Shown here: positions 27,301 to 36,805 of the stretch, piece after piece
How the letters are laid out: each line of letters opens with the position of its first letter
Position numbering within the stretch: position 1 is the stretch's first letter
DNA from: Rhinopomastus cyanomelas
Taxonomy: Eukaryota; Chordata; Aves; Bucerotiformes; Rhinopomastidae
Reading direction: 5' to 3'
DNA: 64,000 nt
Assembly: GCA_013400115.1 (NCBI GenBank)
Contig: VXBP01008589.1
Span: 40,617 to 104,616, forward strand
Position numbers and translations under genes: made by a program
The notes under the pieces: model-generated
What the model was told of the DNA's origin: nothing
The model's database searches: none
What the model saw: only the letters and a program-made list of their open reading frames with translations

Positions 27301-30300
27301 TCATAGAATAATTTGGGTTGGAAAAGACCTCTGAGATCACAGAATCATAGAACAGAACTAGATGACCTTGAATGATCATCTAGTCCAATTTCCCTGCCGC
27401 AGCAGGATCACCTAGACCAAGTCAGACAGGAACACATCCAGGCAGGTTTTAAACATCTCCAGAGAAGGAGACTCCACAACCCCCCTGGGCAGCCTGTTCC
27501 AGTGCTCTGTCACCCTCACTGGGAAGAAGTTCCTGCTCATATTGATGTGCAGCCTCCTCTGTTCACCACATAAGGGGCTTACAACCATTGCCCCTCATCC
27601 TATCACTAGATGACACTGAGAAGAGCCTGGCTCCATCCTCCTGACACCCACTCTTCACGTATTTATAAACATTAATGAGGTGACTCCTCAGTCTCCTTTT
27701 TTCCAAGCTAAAGAGACCCAGCTCCCTCAGCCTTTCCTCATAAGGGAGGTGTTCTACTCCCTTCATCATCTTTGTGGCTCTGCACTGGACTCTCTCCAGC
27801 AGTTCTGTCTCCTTCTGGAACTGAGGGGCCCAGAACTCGATGCTATTCCAGATGCAGTCTCCCCAGGGCAGAGGAGAGGGGGAGGAGAACCTCTCTCAAT
27901 CTGCTAACACACCTGCCTTGTGATCCACCCCAGGATGCCAGTCTAGCCATGAACCTAACTGTACCAAGCCCCATCACTAAACCATGTTCCTAAGCTCCAT
28001 AGCTACACTTCTTGAAGGAAGGTCTTAAACACACTCAAAGGTGTATATTGATGTGTTTTTCTAGGCAAAAAAGTGGATTAAATCTTCTAAATTTTTATGC
28101 CTTCCTAATGACTTGAGGTACCCTGCTAAAGCCAGTTTTTAGATAAAACTCTTCATGTTACTGGTTTATGTAACTTGGGAAAATGTTTTCAATACGTAAT
28201 GTTCTTTTTGTTTTCTTTTTCAAGTTAATTTAATGGCAAGTTAAATATCATGGCTTATTTTTTTTTAAATTTTCCCCCAAAGATAAGTTACATTGCTTTT
28301 CACACTTGTCTTTTGAGTTATTGGATCCTGGTTTTGGTCTTGACTGTAGTCTTCGTGTTCAGCGTGTGTATTGAATGAACATGGGCAATAAGGGCTAGGT
28401 AACAGAACTCATTCATTTTTTTCCCCTCACTTGAAGTGAACCAGATGGCCAGGCTTCAGGTGGGAATGATTCAGGAGAGTGGATCTTTACAATAAGAGAA
28501 AAAGACCCCAAGAATCTAGAGAACGGAGCAGCCCAACCTTTGGAGTTGCAAAGGAATAAGGTACTGAAAATACTGACTGTATTATAGGAGGACATAATGC
28601 TTGCTTTGGTAATTTAGTGGGGTGATTTTTATTTTTTACCTCTAAAAGCATTGAAATTGCAAAAACTTTCAGAACTTTTGCTAAAAATGTGTGTTCTGTA
28701 GTCACCTTTCACAAAATGTTTTCTGTAACTCAGAAAATCTTTAAATATGTTATTTTCCTCTAGTTCACTGGAGGAAGAGGAAGCAATATTCTATTGAAAA
28801 CACGTTTTCCTTCCAGTACAGTACAAAGCAAGGCTGGGAGTTTGGGGAAGGTGTTCTGGTCTTGTTGGAAAAATGACTACAGTGCCTATATTTCAGGTGT
28901 CACAGCCTCACATTCTAATTCAGCTTGCATTTTCCATAGTGCTGTAGAACATTTTACATATTTGTTATCTACACTTGTCCTGGTTTCATCTAGGATAGAA
29001 TAAATTTTCTTCCTCTCAGCAGTTTCAGTGCTCTGTTTTGCGTTTAGTGTGAGAATGTTGGTAACACACTGATGCTAATCCCAAGGTCAGGTTTGTTCAG
29101 GTGCTCTGCCAGCCAGCAGATGCACAAGAAGATCAGGGGAGCATGGCCAGGACAGCTGACCCCAACAGATAGAGGAATTTAAACAAAGAAAACATAGAAA
29201 CAGGTTATTTCATAAAGTGTAGCATGTTTGAGCTTTTTTTTCCTGTGCTTAGAAACAGAATAGAGTGAGCATGTGCTTTTTCAGAAATTAAATTGCTCAG
29301 AATGTTCTCTTCTTCACAGGAAAAGGATGTCCCAAAGAAGCTCGTATCCCAATGCCTGCCTACGGTTTTATCCCCTTTATTTGTGGAGGTGAGTTAACGC
29401 TCTAAAACTTACCACTTCCCAGATATATGTGTCTGAAAAACACATGATGAAAAATATTATGAATGCCACCAAAGGTTTCCACAATCCATTTGGAACTGAT
29501 GTGCTACACTTTTAGCTGTGCCCTTTGCTCTCATGCACGTCTGCTTTTGAGATCTTCGTTTTGCTTCTATCGATACTTCCTACGCAGGGTAGCAACATCA
29601 CTCATGCTAGCCAGAAGCAACGCATAGGATAAAAAAAGGTGTGTAAATGTTTGGATTGCAGCATTCCATTTTTTCACACTGCTTTATCTCTTTATCTCTC
29701 ATTTATCTGTTACAAACCTTAGGCTTTCTAAGCATCTGAGTGCGTGTTGCAGAGGCTGTAGAGAATCACTCTTAATCTCTCTTACCCACTTTGACAAATG
29801 AACTATCCGGTTAGCGTTTCAGTCTTCCAAGATACAGCTGGGGACTAGCTCAGCAAGAATCTGAAATTTTGAATTTCAGTACTGAAGATTGTATTTCTTT
29901 CCCATTCTAAATTTCGTTGGTTTTAAATTTAATTTACAAATAGTTAAAAATAACTTTTGAAATCATAGGAAAGGTATTTATGAAGATGTGATTATTTTTA
30001 CAACTTGATACAACTGTAAGAAACGAAGACTTCTTTCTCACCCTCACTTTAATATGACATTTCAAATAATTATTTCAATCATGGTAACTAATAGAAATAG
30101 TTATTCTGATAAAAGGATGCTGTCTTAATTTTGTTCTAATGAATAGAATCCTGCTTATAACGATTCTTCAGTTCTGTGTGAAAACATGGCTTTGGTCCAA
30201 AGCAAACTGGAGTAGTTTCTTCACCAGTGGGCGTTTGGTTTAGCTTTTTTCCCCCTGAAAAATGTCTTTCTTAATAGGATGCTGCAAAGTAGCTCTTGAC

Positions 30301-33068
30301 AACAGCTTTAGTGCTAAATGTGGAGAGAAACTTACAAATGCAGAAGCCCAGCCCCAGCTAAGATTTCTGAGAAAGTTCTGAGTTCTGAGTAAGCAAGCAT
30401 TTTTCCAGCCATGCTCAGCATCTTATACCAGCTCCTACATAAGCAGAGCAGTGAGACTTTTCCTCACAGCCCTCAGCTCCTGCTTAGTTGTGGAATCTTT
30501 GCTTGAGCATACACATGAGAGAGAGAGTCCTTGTGGTGCTCTGAGAGTTGACAGAGTGAAAACTTTATCTCACGGAGCCTGCACGAGTGCACCAGCAGTG
30601 TATACGTACGTGCCGCAGGTGTACAAGCACATACACTAAAGTGAATATATATAGACAAGCAGCACATCTTGCAGGCAGAGAGCTACATGTCCATGTTTTG
30701 TGGGATGCCTTGTTGTGATTTTTGAATGTGGGCATGCTGGAAAGGGTGTACTATGAAGGAAGCCTTCAGGGTGCGAAGATATACGACGGTCAAATCCCGA
30801 CATTGTTAATATTCATGGTCACTTCCTAACAAGCTTCTGCATTACATTGTTCATAGAAATATTTGTGAAAATCTTACTAATATGTCTCTTCCTGGTTTTC
30901 TTCCAGTTGAAAGAAAAAAGTGAATTATGTGGCGGTAACACAGATTCCATAGAAGAACTGAGAAAGGCTATTTATTTAGCTGAAGAGACTTGTCCGGGCA
31001 TTGCAGATAACATGGTGTCCCACCTTGTGCAGAGGCTTCAGAGGTAGTAAAACTGTTTCACAAAGGGTTACAGAAAATTGCAGATGTGGTTCTACAAATG
31101 CTTGACCATTGTAAGAGTTCCTTTCTATTTGTAATGAAGGAAAACACCCAAACAACTTACTGGTCATGGTTTGTTTAGTAGAAAAATCCCTAATCATATC
31201 AGCATTTCTGATGTGCAGCTTCAGGGGACAGCCCGTACGTACGTTCATCTTACTGTTGTGCATCGGCTGTGTAAAATGGGACTGGGCAACCTTTTCCCCT
31301 CTGCTTTTCCTGTAAGAGACATTCATGCTTTCTTAGTGTCTGAGTGCGTGTTGCGGAGGCTGTAGAGTGTCACTCTTGATCTCTTCTACTCACTTTGATA
31401 AATGAACTGTTCATTTAGTGTTTCCTTCAGTCATGTGTAAGTGGTGCATTGTTCATTCATTAACAACAGCGTTTGTGGCCTTTTGGTTGTCCCTCCAGAT
31501 CCAACATTTTATATTATTTCAAAAGGCCACAGTTCACAAGAGATTTTCTGTCTGCCAAGGTTAGGAAAATAGTCTTAGCACTCAATTTGCTGTTACACAA
31601 AAACTTGTGAGGGGTAAAAATTTCACAGTCACTGCTTGAAGAAGCTTTAATGCATGCTGGAATCCAGGAGCCTCTCCCAAGCTTTTGTGGATCTGCACCA
31701 TCCAGGTCTGATTGCTTGGTACTTACAGCAATGATAATCACGGACTGCTACCTCGCAAAAGATCACCTTGAGCAGGTGTCTCCCTTACGCTGTTGTGACC
31801 ACAGCTTGGTAAAGTTTGAGAAGTCACAATTCTCAAGCTAAAGCAGAGGATTGCCAGGGTGATGCTTTGTCATTCAGCAGAAGTGAATGCCAAGAAGTCT
31901 GCAAGAAATCTTGTTTCTTGCTTTCCGGGCTGTTAAGCATGAAGCCCAGTCAGCATTTCTAGTGCTAGAAGGTCACTCCTTAGTGACAGATGTCTGGATT
32001 CTCCTTTCAATTTATCCTGGCTGGTTTGAGGGAGTTTCTGGAGCTTCCATCTCTGTTTGTTCTCATTAGGGGTTCCAAAATTGACCTAAAATTGGCCATT
32101 CACTGGCCAAATACTTGAATGTTGGGTTTCTTTCAGTGTAGTACAAGGCCTTCCTCAAACTGAAACCTTAGAGATGTTTTGGTGCTGTAACTGAAGCTCA
32201 AAATGACCTTGTGGAAACAGGCTTCCTCCTGAGGTCTTCTTTTGTGGATGCTGGAGATGATCTCACATGTTCCTGTCACAACAGCAAGTTGGGAGATAGA
32301 TTTCATAAACCTTTGTTTATACTTTTGTTTTTCTTCTGGTCTGCTTCCTTGGACTGTTGCTGTTTCTTGCTCATCTTGTCTTACAACAATAGAAGGAAAC
32401 ACTTTTTCTTTGAATGAAAGAAAGAAATATGCATAGATGAAGTTGATGGGTCATGTCTGGGTGAACATCCCTCAGGGATGGTATTCAGCTAGTATGTGAT
32501 CATGACTAGCATTCCTTCCAGAAGGTGAGTGAAAGAAATGAACAGCAGGATCTCCCTTTAGAAAGGAGTCTGAATGAACCACTCCATGGCTTAGTAGATG
32601 TTCCTCATGGGTAAATAGTTTTAGAGCTAGTGAAAAGGTCATTCCTTCTTATTTGAATGCTGGAACACCTATGGTATGAGGACAAGCTGCAAGAGGTGGG
32701 AGTTGTTCAGCCTGGAGAAAAGGCTGCTCCCAAGTGACCTTACTGCACCTTTCCAGTACTTAAAGGGAGTCCACAAGAAACATGGGGAGAGACTTTTTAG
32801 CAATGCCTGTTGTGACAGGACAAGGGGTGATGGTTTTAAACTAACCTGCTCACTGCAGAAGGTTGGGCTAGATGGCCTGTGAAGGCCCTTCCAGCCAAAT
32901 GCATCTATGATTGTGTGATTCTGTTGAAGAGGCTGGAACTTCAGCAGCATAAACCTGAATAACTTTGAGATGCTGCTTGTTGTGGACTGCATTTCTGAAA
33001 GTCACAACAGTAACTTTCTTTTCCCTTTCAGATACTCACTAGCTGGAGGAAGTACTTCATCCTACTGA
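15323..33068 (+). CDS. STK24: STK24 (MST3) serine/threonine kinase, 3' nine coding exons; 5' end off the window
   Basis: STK24 is a cytosolic Ste20-family GCKIII kinase. The family acts with PDCD10/CCM3 and the STRIPAK complex in cell polarity, migration, Golgi organisation and stress or apoptosis signalling. Joining 15323-15379, 19484-19592, 19728-19885, 26348-26533, 26723-26868, 28437-28560, 29320-29388, 30907-31043 and 33032-33068 gives 1023 nt, or 340 residues plus TGA, with all phases matching and GT..AG at every intron. Visible motifs are the hinge (IIMEYLGGGSALDL), HRDIK, DFG, the activation segment KRNTFVGTPFWMAPE, and DIWSLG. The STK24 assignment over STK25 and STK26 rests on the acidic linker (HDDSSSDDSDSEPDGQASGG), the WIFTIREKDPKNLENGA block and the C-terminus YSLAGGSTSSY, which match vertebrate MST3 as I remember it. 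The roughly 90 to 100 N-terminal residues, including the P-loop and ATP-binding lysine, are outside the window. Its 3' neighbour is convergent FARP1, as in human. Confidence 0.96.
15380..19483 (+). other. STK24: STK24 intron with a long degenerate CR1
   Basis: Spans the hinge exon donor to the next acceptor. It holds a 1.5-kb CR1 (16880-18373). Nothing else was recognised. Confidence 0.85.
16880..18373 (+). mobile_element. Long degenerate CR1 LINE with reverse-transcriptase remnants
   Basis: About 1.5 kb covering much of the CR1 reverse transcriptase region (blocks CTGGTTGATGTT-like, TTTGACACAGTCCCCCATAA, CACATCTGGAATATTGTGTC) through to a decayed tail. Frames are broken by stops and indels. 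It is the oldest and longest CR1 in the window. Confidence 0.9.
19484..19592 (+). CDS. STK24: STK24 coding exon, helix alpha-E and catalytic loop
   Basis: Reads LEPGSLDETQIATILREILK and on to HSEKKIHRDIK, ending in phase 1 (AAA G|GTAAAT). It carries the catalytic aspartate of HRD and the lysine that contacts ATP phosphate. The acceptor is CTCCTAG. Compared with human MST3 as remembered, the start LEPGSLDE differs only slightly. Confidence 0.96.
19645..19661. repeat. TAA microsatellite
   Basis: Short run of TAA units inside the 135-bp STK24 intron, 66 bp before the next acceptor. Confidence 0.9.
19728..19885 (+). CDS. STK24: STK24 coding exon, DFG motif and activation segment
   Basis: Begins with CT, completing the alanine of KAANVL, and runs through ADFGVAGQLTDTQIK, the activation loop KRNTFVGTPFW and MAPEVIKQSAYDSK. 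The threonine in RNTFVGT aligns with the known MST3 activation-loop autophosphorylation site (from memory Thr178 in isoform a, Thr190 in b). The donor is AAG|GTGAGA. The preceding intron is only 135 bp, the shortest in the gene. Confidence 0.97.
24941..25902 (+). mobile_element. CR1 LINE fragment (about 960 bp)
   Basis: Covers the end of the CR1 reverse transcriptase (GERDLGVLVDSRMTMNQQCA, VRPHLEYCVQFWA in the + frame from 25211) and the full 3' end with octamer tail. A + strand frame of 141 codons is left, but the ORF is not intact. Confidence 0.93.
25925..26103 (-). mobile_element. tRNA-derived SINE with a CR1 tail
   Basis: Read on the - strand, the element starts with a tRNA-like head at about 26098-26030. 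Its A box TGGCTCAGTGGG (26091-26080) and near-consensus B box GGGTTTGAGCC (26047-26037) are at normal tRNA spacing. A short unrelated body follows, then a CR1-type 3' end (GGACCCTTCCAACC and ATTCTGTG octamers). By eye the head is closest to a lysine-type tRNA with a CTG-like anticodon loop. It may be a copy of TguSINE1 or a relative. It is not a functional tRNA gene, since the acceptor stem does not close. Confidence 0.75.
26348..26533 (+). CDS. STK24: STK24 coding exon, kinase C-lobe (62 aa)
   Basis: Reads ADIWSLGITAIELAKGEPPH through FLIPKNNPPTLEG to EFVEACLNKDPSF. It holds the conserved aspartate of helix alpha-F (DIWSLG) and helices alpha-G and alpha-H. It is phase 0 at both ends. The acceptor is TTCTTACAG and the donor GTGAGT. 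A SINE and a CR1 lie 250 to 450 bp upstream in the intron, but the splice site is intact. Confidence 0.97.
26723..26868 (+). CDS. STK24: STK24 coding exon, end of the kinase domain and basic/acidic linker
   Basis: Begins RPTAKELLKHKFILRN, where the RPTA arginine is the invariant C-lobe residue, then KKTSYLTDLIDRHKRWK, a basic stretch that overlaps the mapped nuclear localisation region of MST3. It ends in the acidic serine-rich SEQGHDDSSSDDSD, phase 2 (AG|GTGAGT). Confidence 0.96.
27302..27337 (-). mobile_element. CR1 tail fragment beside a larger CR1
   Basis: A 36-bp CR1 3' end (CATAGAATAATTTGGGTTGG start on +), directly abutting the octamer tail of the next, larger CR1 in the same orientation. 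Confidence 0.7.
27338..27942 (-). mobile_element. CR1 LINE fragment (about 600 bp)
   Basis: Complement of the CR1 3' end: begins CACAGAATCATAG, has AGCCTGTTCCAGTGCTCTGT and CTCAGTCTCC blocks, and reaches into the reverse transcriptase end near 27942. It lies antisense to STK24. Confidence 0.93.
28437..28560 (+). CDS. STK24: STK24 coding exon, linker with the caspase-site region
   Basis: Starts with T, which completes a serine codon with the previous exon, giving SEPDGQASGGNDSGEWIFTI followed by REKDPKNLENGAAQPLELQR. The segment equivalent to the reported human caspase cleavage site AETD|G reads SEPD|G here. The donor is AAG|GTACTG, weaker than the other donors in the gene but still GT. Confidence 0.95.
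28561..29319 (+). other. STK24: STK24 intron with an LTR fragment
   Basis: A 759-bp intron that contains an endogenous retrovirus LTR fragment (28976-29171). No other feature was recognised. Confidence 0.85.
28976..29171 (+). mobile_element. Endogenous retrovirus LTR fragment
   Basis: Starts TGTCCTGGTTTCATCTAGGA and contains GATAGAATAAATTTTCTTCC and GGACAGCTGACCCCAACAGA. These match, from memory, a bird ERVL-type LTR that is common as solo copies. The 3' part is missing and the sequence is diverged. No internal viral coding sequence is next to it. Confidence 0.6.
29320..29388 (+). CDS. STK24: STK24 coding exon (23 aa)
   Basis: Encodes EKDVPKKLVSQCLPTVLSP and then LFVE. It is phase 0 at both ends, with acceptor TCTTCACAG and donor GTGAGT. 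It belongs to the C-terminal regulatory region that, in the family, folds with PDCD10/CCM3. It is less conserved than the kinase exons compared with human as remembered. Confidence 0.93.
29389..30906 (+). other. STK24: STK24 intron with one copy of a 97-bp direct repeat
   Basis: A 1.5-kb intron. Positions 29724-29820 are repeated in the next intron at 31328-31424. Nothing else was recognised. Confidence 0.85.
29724..29820 (+). repeat. 97-bp direct repeat, copy 1
   Basis: Matches 31328-31424 without gaps at about 81 of 97 positions by my alignment, including TCTGAGTGCGTGTTGC and AAATGAACT. It is not CR1 or the LTR. Confidence 0.75.
30907..31043 (+). CDS. STK24: STK24 coding exon, PDCD10-binding helical region
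   Basis: Encodes LKEKSELCGGNTDSIEELRK, then AIYLAEETCPGIADNMVSHL and VQRLQR, ending in phase 2 (AG|GTAGTA). The family's C-terminal helices form the heterodimer interface with PDCD10/CCM3. The acceptor follows a long T-rich tract ending TTCCAG. Confidence 0.95.
31328..31424 (+). repeat. 97-bp direct repeat, copy 2
   Basis: Second copy, 1.6 kb downstream of the first, in the next STK24 intron and in the same orientation. Confidence 0.75.
32660..32924 (+). mobile_element. CR1 LINE 3' fragment with a shortened middle
   Basis: CR1 blocks from CTGGAACACC to AAGGCCCTTCCAGCC and the octamer tail. The segment between GGTTTTAAACTAACC and GCAGAAGGTTGGG is shorter than in other copies, suggesting an internal deletion. 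Confidence 0.88.
33032..33068 (+). CDS. STK24: STK24 last coding exon and stop
   Basis: After an acceptor with a strong pyrimidine tract (TTTCCCTTTCAG), the exon encodes the end of R then YSLAGGSTSSY and TGA at 33066-33068. This matches the end of human MST3 (YSLSGGGTSSH as remembered) with a few substitutions. The 3' UTR follows in the same exon. Confidence 0.95.
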
Positions 33069-35978
33069 TGTGTTCCTGACTTTTCTAAACCACGGAAATC
33101 CCAGTGTCTGTGTTGCAGACACGGACCCGATGATGTTGTGCTGCCCCGCTGACGGGTGGAAGTATGTTCTGGAAGTGTGCGAGAGTGAAAACGAAGTCTT
33201 TTGGGTAGAGGCAGTCTTTTTCAGCTCCTTTAAGCTATAATTTTTTTTAATGATAATGCACATATTCCAGTGAGGTGTGTTTTTGTAAAATCTGAAATGT
33301 ATATTTGGGTTTGTGATAGAGAAACTGAAGATGTTGAGAAACCTCAGGTATCTTGCTTTAAGAATTCTACTGGGAGATGGAGTATGTTTGTTGGAATTGT
33401 GTACAGATGTGTATATAATGCATTTTTTTAACTAAAAGCCTTTCAACGTGCATAAGGAATCACTGTGTACAAAACGGTCAAGTGCTTTTGTAGATAATGT
33501 TAGTGGGGTAAATATTTGACAGGCCATCATGAGTATTGCCTTTATTACATGTAAATTCTGAATTATGTGATAGGTGAAGCTTGGTTTGGGTTTTGTATGT
33601 GAAGGATTTGCCACTGAAAGAGTTAATCCTGTCCTGCAGAACCTTAGGTTTGTACCTTTAGCAGCGACACCATTTTGTTCGGTTCCTCCCATATTTCTTC
33701 CTTTTTAGCTGTATCCTGAGCGTGACTGTCTCACTATGGTACTACTTCTGGTTGTTTTACGTTTAATAGACCTTGTCTCTTAAAGCTTTAAATGAATTCC
33801 TTCCCCTAAAGAATGAGCTTTCGTGCCAGTGCAGATTCTGAACCCTGTGCCGTGTTCAGTTTCAGTGATGGCTGTTTGTGAAGGTCAGGGTGCAGTTCGG
33901 CTAGTCTTTGTCACCTGAACGTGTTTGAACGCTCACACAAACACATCTGTGTGGCATTTATTCCGACATATCTCAGCAAGACCTTGGTTCTGAGACAGCA
34001 GCAAGTATTTCCTCATCATGCCTTTTCTTACCATTAGAAACTACCCATAACTTCCATATTCAGTCTTGCTGCCTAGGTCTGCGCATCTCTTCGCCGGAGC
34101 GATAGAGTGTTAAGCGAAAGGCTGCAACGCTGAGCCTGAGGATTGTGTCCTGTTGCTTCGCTCCCGAAGAGATGCTTTTTGAAACTTCAGGACTCTGCAC
34201 TGTGGCTGTGAGCGCTCCTAGACGGCTGGCTCGAGGCTGTGTAGTTCTGGGAACCAGTGAGGTTAGTTGCACACCCAGGTGACGAGGTGGTTTTTTTTCC
34301 CCCTGAGGTTTACCTTGGTTTTGAACATAGTTTTCACCAAAGCTGTAGTCAGGTGCTGCTTATTTTGGTAACTATGAGATCATTTTTGCCTTGTTTCAAT
34401 GAAGAAATTGATGATTTTATGTACTGCATGGCAGTGAGGTAACATCTTTATTACTATTATTGTTAAGTCAATGGGAGTTCAGCAGAAGAAAGCATCACAG
34501 TTTTACAAGTATCAGCATGTGTGCCTGGTGTGGTCCAAGAAGACCAAGGTTCTGCAAGCAGCTGAGGTCTCCTTGCTGGATGTTACCATGGTAGCCCTTT
34601 TTCTATGCATATTAATAGCCTTAATTATTAATTTACTAATGTAACAGTAAGAGGACACTGCTGTGCTAACACAGCTATTAATCTTTTGACCAGGTTAAGA
34701 CACAACAGGATAAAGAAGTGGGTGTCCGCGCACTCCTTGTAGCCACGTTGTTAGGCACAACACAGTCACCAGCACTACGAGCTGATGGTTTGCCATTGCG
34801 GCTACGTGAGTTTAAGGGAAACTGAACAAAGCAGAAGTTTGAGGAGTAGTTTGTAACTCCTCTCTGATCATTCTCCTTACATTTGCTGTTTCACGTGCTC
34901 TTACATGTCAGGGTAAGCTTACCCTTGAGGAAACAGACTCAGTAGTGCTATTGTGAGATGAACACCTCAACTCAGTGCACGCTAGTGGATCATTCAGCCA
35001 TTCAGTAAACATGTGCTGTTGCAGAAATCAGCAGATGTGTTTGCATTTGAAATACAAACAGAGTAGTGGAAGCTTTCCCCCAGATGCATTAATGTAAAGA
35101 CTTGAAACTCAAGCAGGCTTCCTCAGAGACGCGTAGAACTCTGAGATTTAGCGGTGACGTTAAAGTCGCAGCGCTGCCTGGGAATCTCAAGAATTTCTCC
35201 TTCAGAAAATTAAAAAGAACTCAAGAATTTATGATTCTGTGATTCTATGATCATTTCAAAATGTGCCTGCCTCTGTTGTTTTCATCTTGAGTTGCATTTT
35301 ATTTGTGTTCCATGACTATATGTTGAGGAAATACTTCTCTGAGTACTGTGGCAGAACGTGCTTGGCTGAATGTGTCCCTTGGCTTAGGAGACTTGAGCCA
35401 GCCCTGTGGCAAGGGCAGTTGGCCAAGAGGCTGGGATATTTAGAAAAAGACAAGACCTCATTTATGGTAGAGATGTGTATTTTTCTATGTAGCGTAGAGA
35501 TTATTTAAATATAGACTATCTTACACTGAGATTCACTGAAAACGTGCTCGCTCTTGAATGTAGAATTACAGTCGTTTGCTACTGAGATGCTTTAAAAATC
35601 AGCTCTGTCTTGGTGTAACAGAAGAGCCTCCATTTCTGACAGGAAAATAAGTGTATTGATGTTTTTGAGAGGCAGTTTCACGCCAAAACCACGTCTGTGT
35701 TAGTGTCACACGGGCGGTTTTTCTGTGCAGGCAGTACCTCTTCACTTAGGCTTGAATACACTGAGCAACAAGCAAACACCTGCTTATGCAAACATGTACA
35801 TTAGTGGGACGGCTTATTAATCAGGGATTTCAAGATTAGGCAGTAAACTCACTGTAAAAAAAACCCAGACCCCTCAGTAATTTGTGCTGAAGGCTTGCTT
35901 TTTGTACCTACCGGACGTGTAATCTATTTTTTTAGCCTAGTTTCCCTTGCAGTTGCACTTTGTAGTTGGTCAGCAGTT

Positions 35979-36470
35979 TACGAAAGGATGGCGACGCAGT
36001 CGCCGGCATACAGACTGCACTTGGGGTAGTAACGGAGCAGCTCTTTCTCTGAAGAGCTGTGGTTCTGCAGCAGCTCCCAACATTGTTTGGTCTCTACCTG
36101 TGCAAGGGTGGACGGATGAGCCAGCTACAGCAGAGCCACGTAACGGTGGTTTCCCATTCTTGTTGTCCAGAGACGATGGGCAGAGGGGGAAGGTAGGAGA
36201 GTGAGCACTGGCACAGAACTGCACGGAAGCTGCGTGCTGCGAGTTCGCGACCTGCATTGCCCACCGTAACACGGCCCCCTCGTCAGCCTGCGCTCTTGCT
36301 GTGCTTGCGAAACATCTCGTTTAGCTCTCCCTACCTTACGTGTTGTTTTATCAAACCACGCGGCACCGAGTCGTAGCGGCTCCACGTTAGCCTTCTAAGG
36401 AAGCGTATTTTGGCCTTCAAAGTCATCACAGCTGGAAGACGACCAGCAGCGCTAGCGAGCACAGGTACGA
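35979..36470. promoter_or_regulatory. CpG-dense block between the two genes
   Basis: I counted about 30 CpG dinucleotides by hand in roughly 480 bp. The flanking AT-rich introns are CpG-poor. A second CpG-rich patch follows at about 36826-36912. No promoter motif or coding exon was recognised, so the call is CpG-island-like sequence only. Confidence 0.4.
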
Positions 36471-36767
36471 TGCCAGGGTCAGTGGGGCTGCAGATTGTTT
36501 TTCTAGGCTACTGGGGAGGAGCTTAAAGTACAGCGTGAACGTGCAAGCTTGCTCTTCTTAGCTGTACTTTGCAGATGTGCCAGGAACTGCACCGAGCACT
36601 GCACCGAGCACACCCAGTAGACAACTTGTGTGTAGTGGACTCCTGCCTCCTTCTAAAGCATGGTTACAGAGGACATCCAGCTGTACAGTATCTTGTTTTC
36701 TGTAATACTGCTGCCTGTTTATAGGCCATGTATTTAACTTCTACTTTTTGTCACTCTACACCAACGT

Positions 36768-36805
36768 AATAAAACTCCTTGTAAACTACACGAACTAGAA
36801 ATAAA
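36768..36805 (+). promoter_or_regulatory. Pair of + strand poly(A) signals
   Basis: Two AATAAA hexamers, at 36768-36773 and 36800-36805, lie 32 bp apart. They are the first canonical + strand hexamers downstream of the STK24 stop that I found. They are the likely end of the STK24 transcript. A third + strand AATAAA is at 38717-38722. Confidence 0.5.

Larger units (their letters stand above)
26869..28436 (+). other. STK24: STK24 intron with an antisense CR1
   Basis: A 1.57-kb intron. About 40% is a - strand CR1 with a second CR1 tail next to it (27302-27942). The remainder is AT-rich and shows nothing. Confidence 0.85.
31044..33031 (+). other. STK24: STK24 last intron
   Basis: A 2.0-kb intron before the last coding exon. 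It holds the second copy of the 97-bp direct repeat (31328-31424) and a CR1 fragment (32660-32924). Confidence 0.85.
33069..36805 (+). other. STK24: STK24 3' UTR (probable extent)
   Basis: This is T-rich sequence after the STK24 stop with no coding exon visible. The first strong + strand AATAAA signals after the stop are at 36768-36773 and 36800-36805, which would give a 3' UTR of about 3.7 kb. A weaker ATTAAA lies at 35209-35214, so a shorter form is possible. The stretch also holds an isolated CR1-like octamer tail near 35229-35250. The extent is inferred from signals only. Confidence 0.55.

Noticed and set aside
35229..35250. Isolated ATTCTGTG-type octamers
   Set aside because: Looks like a bare CR1 tail, but no other CR1 sequence remains, so it is noted only within the 3' UTR entry.
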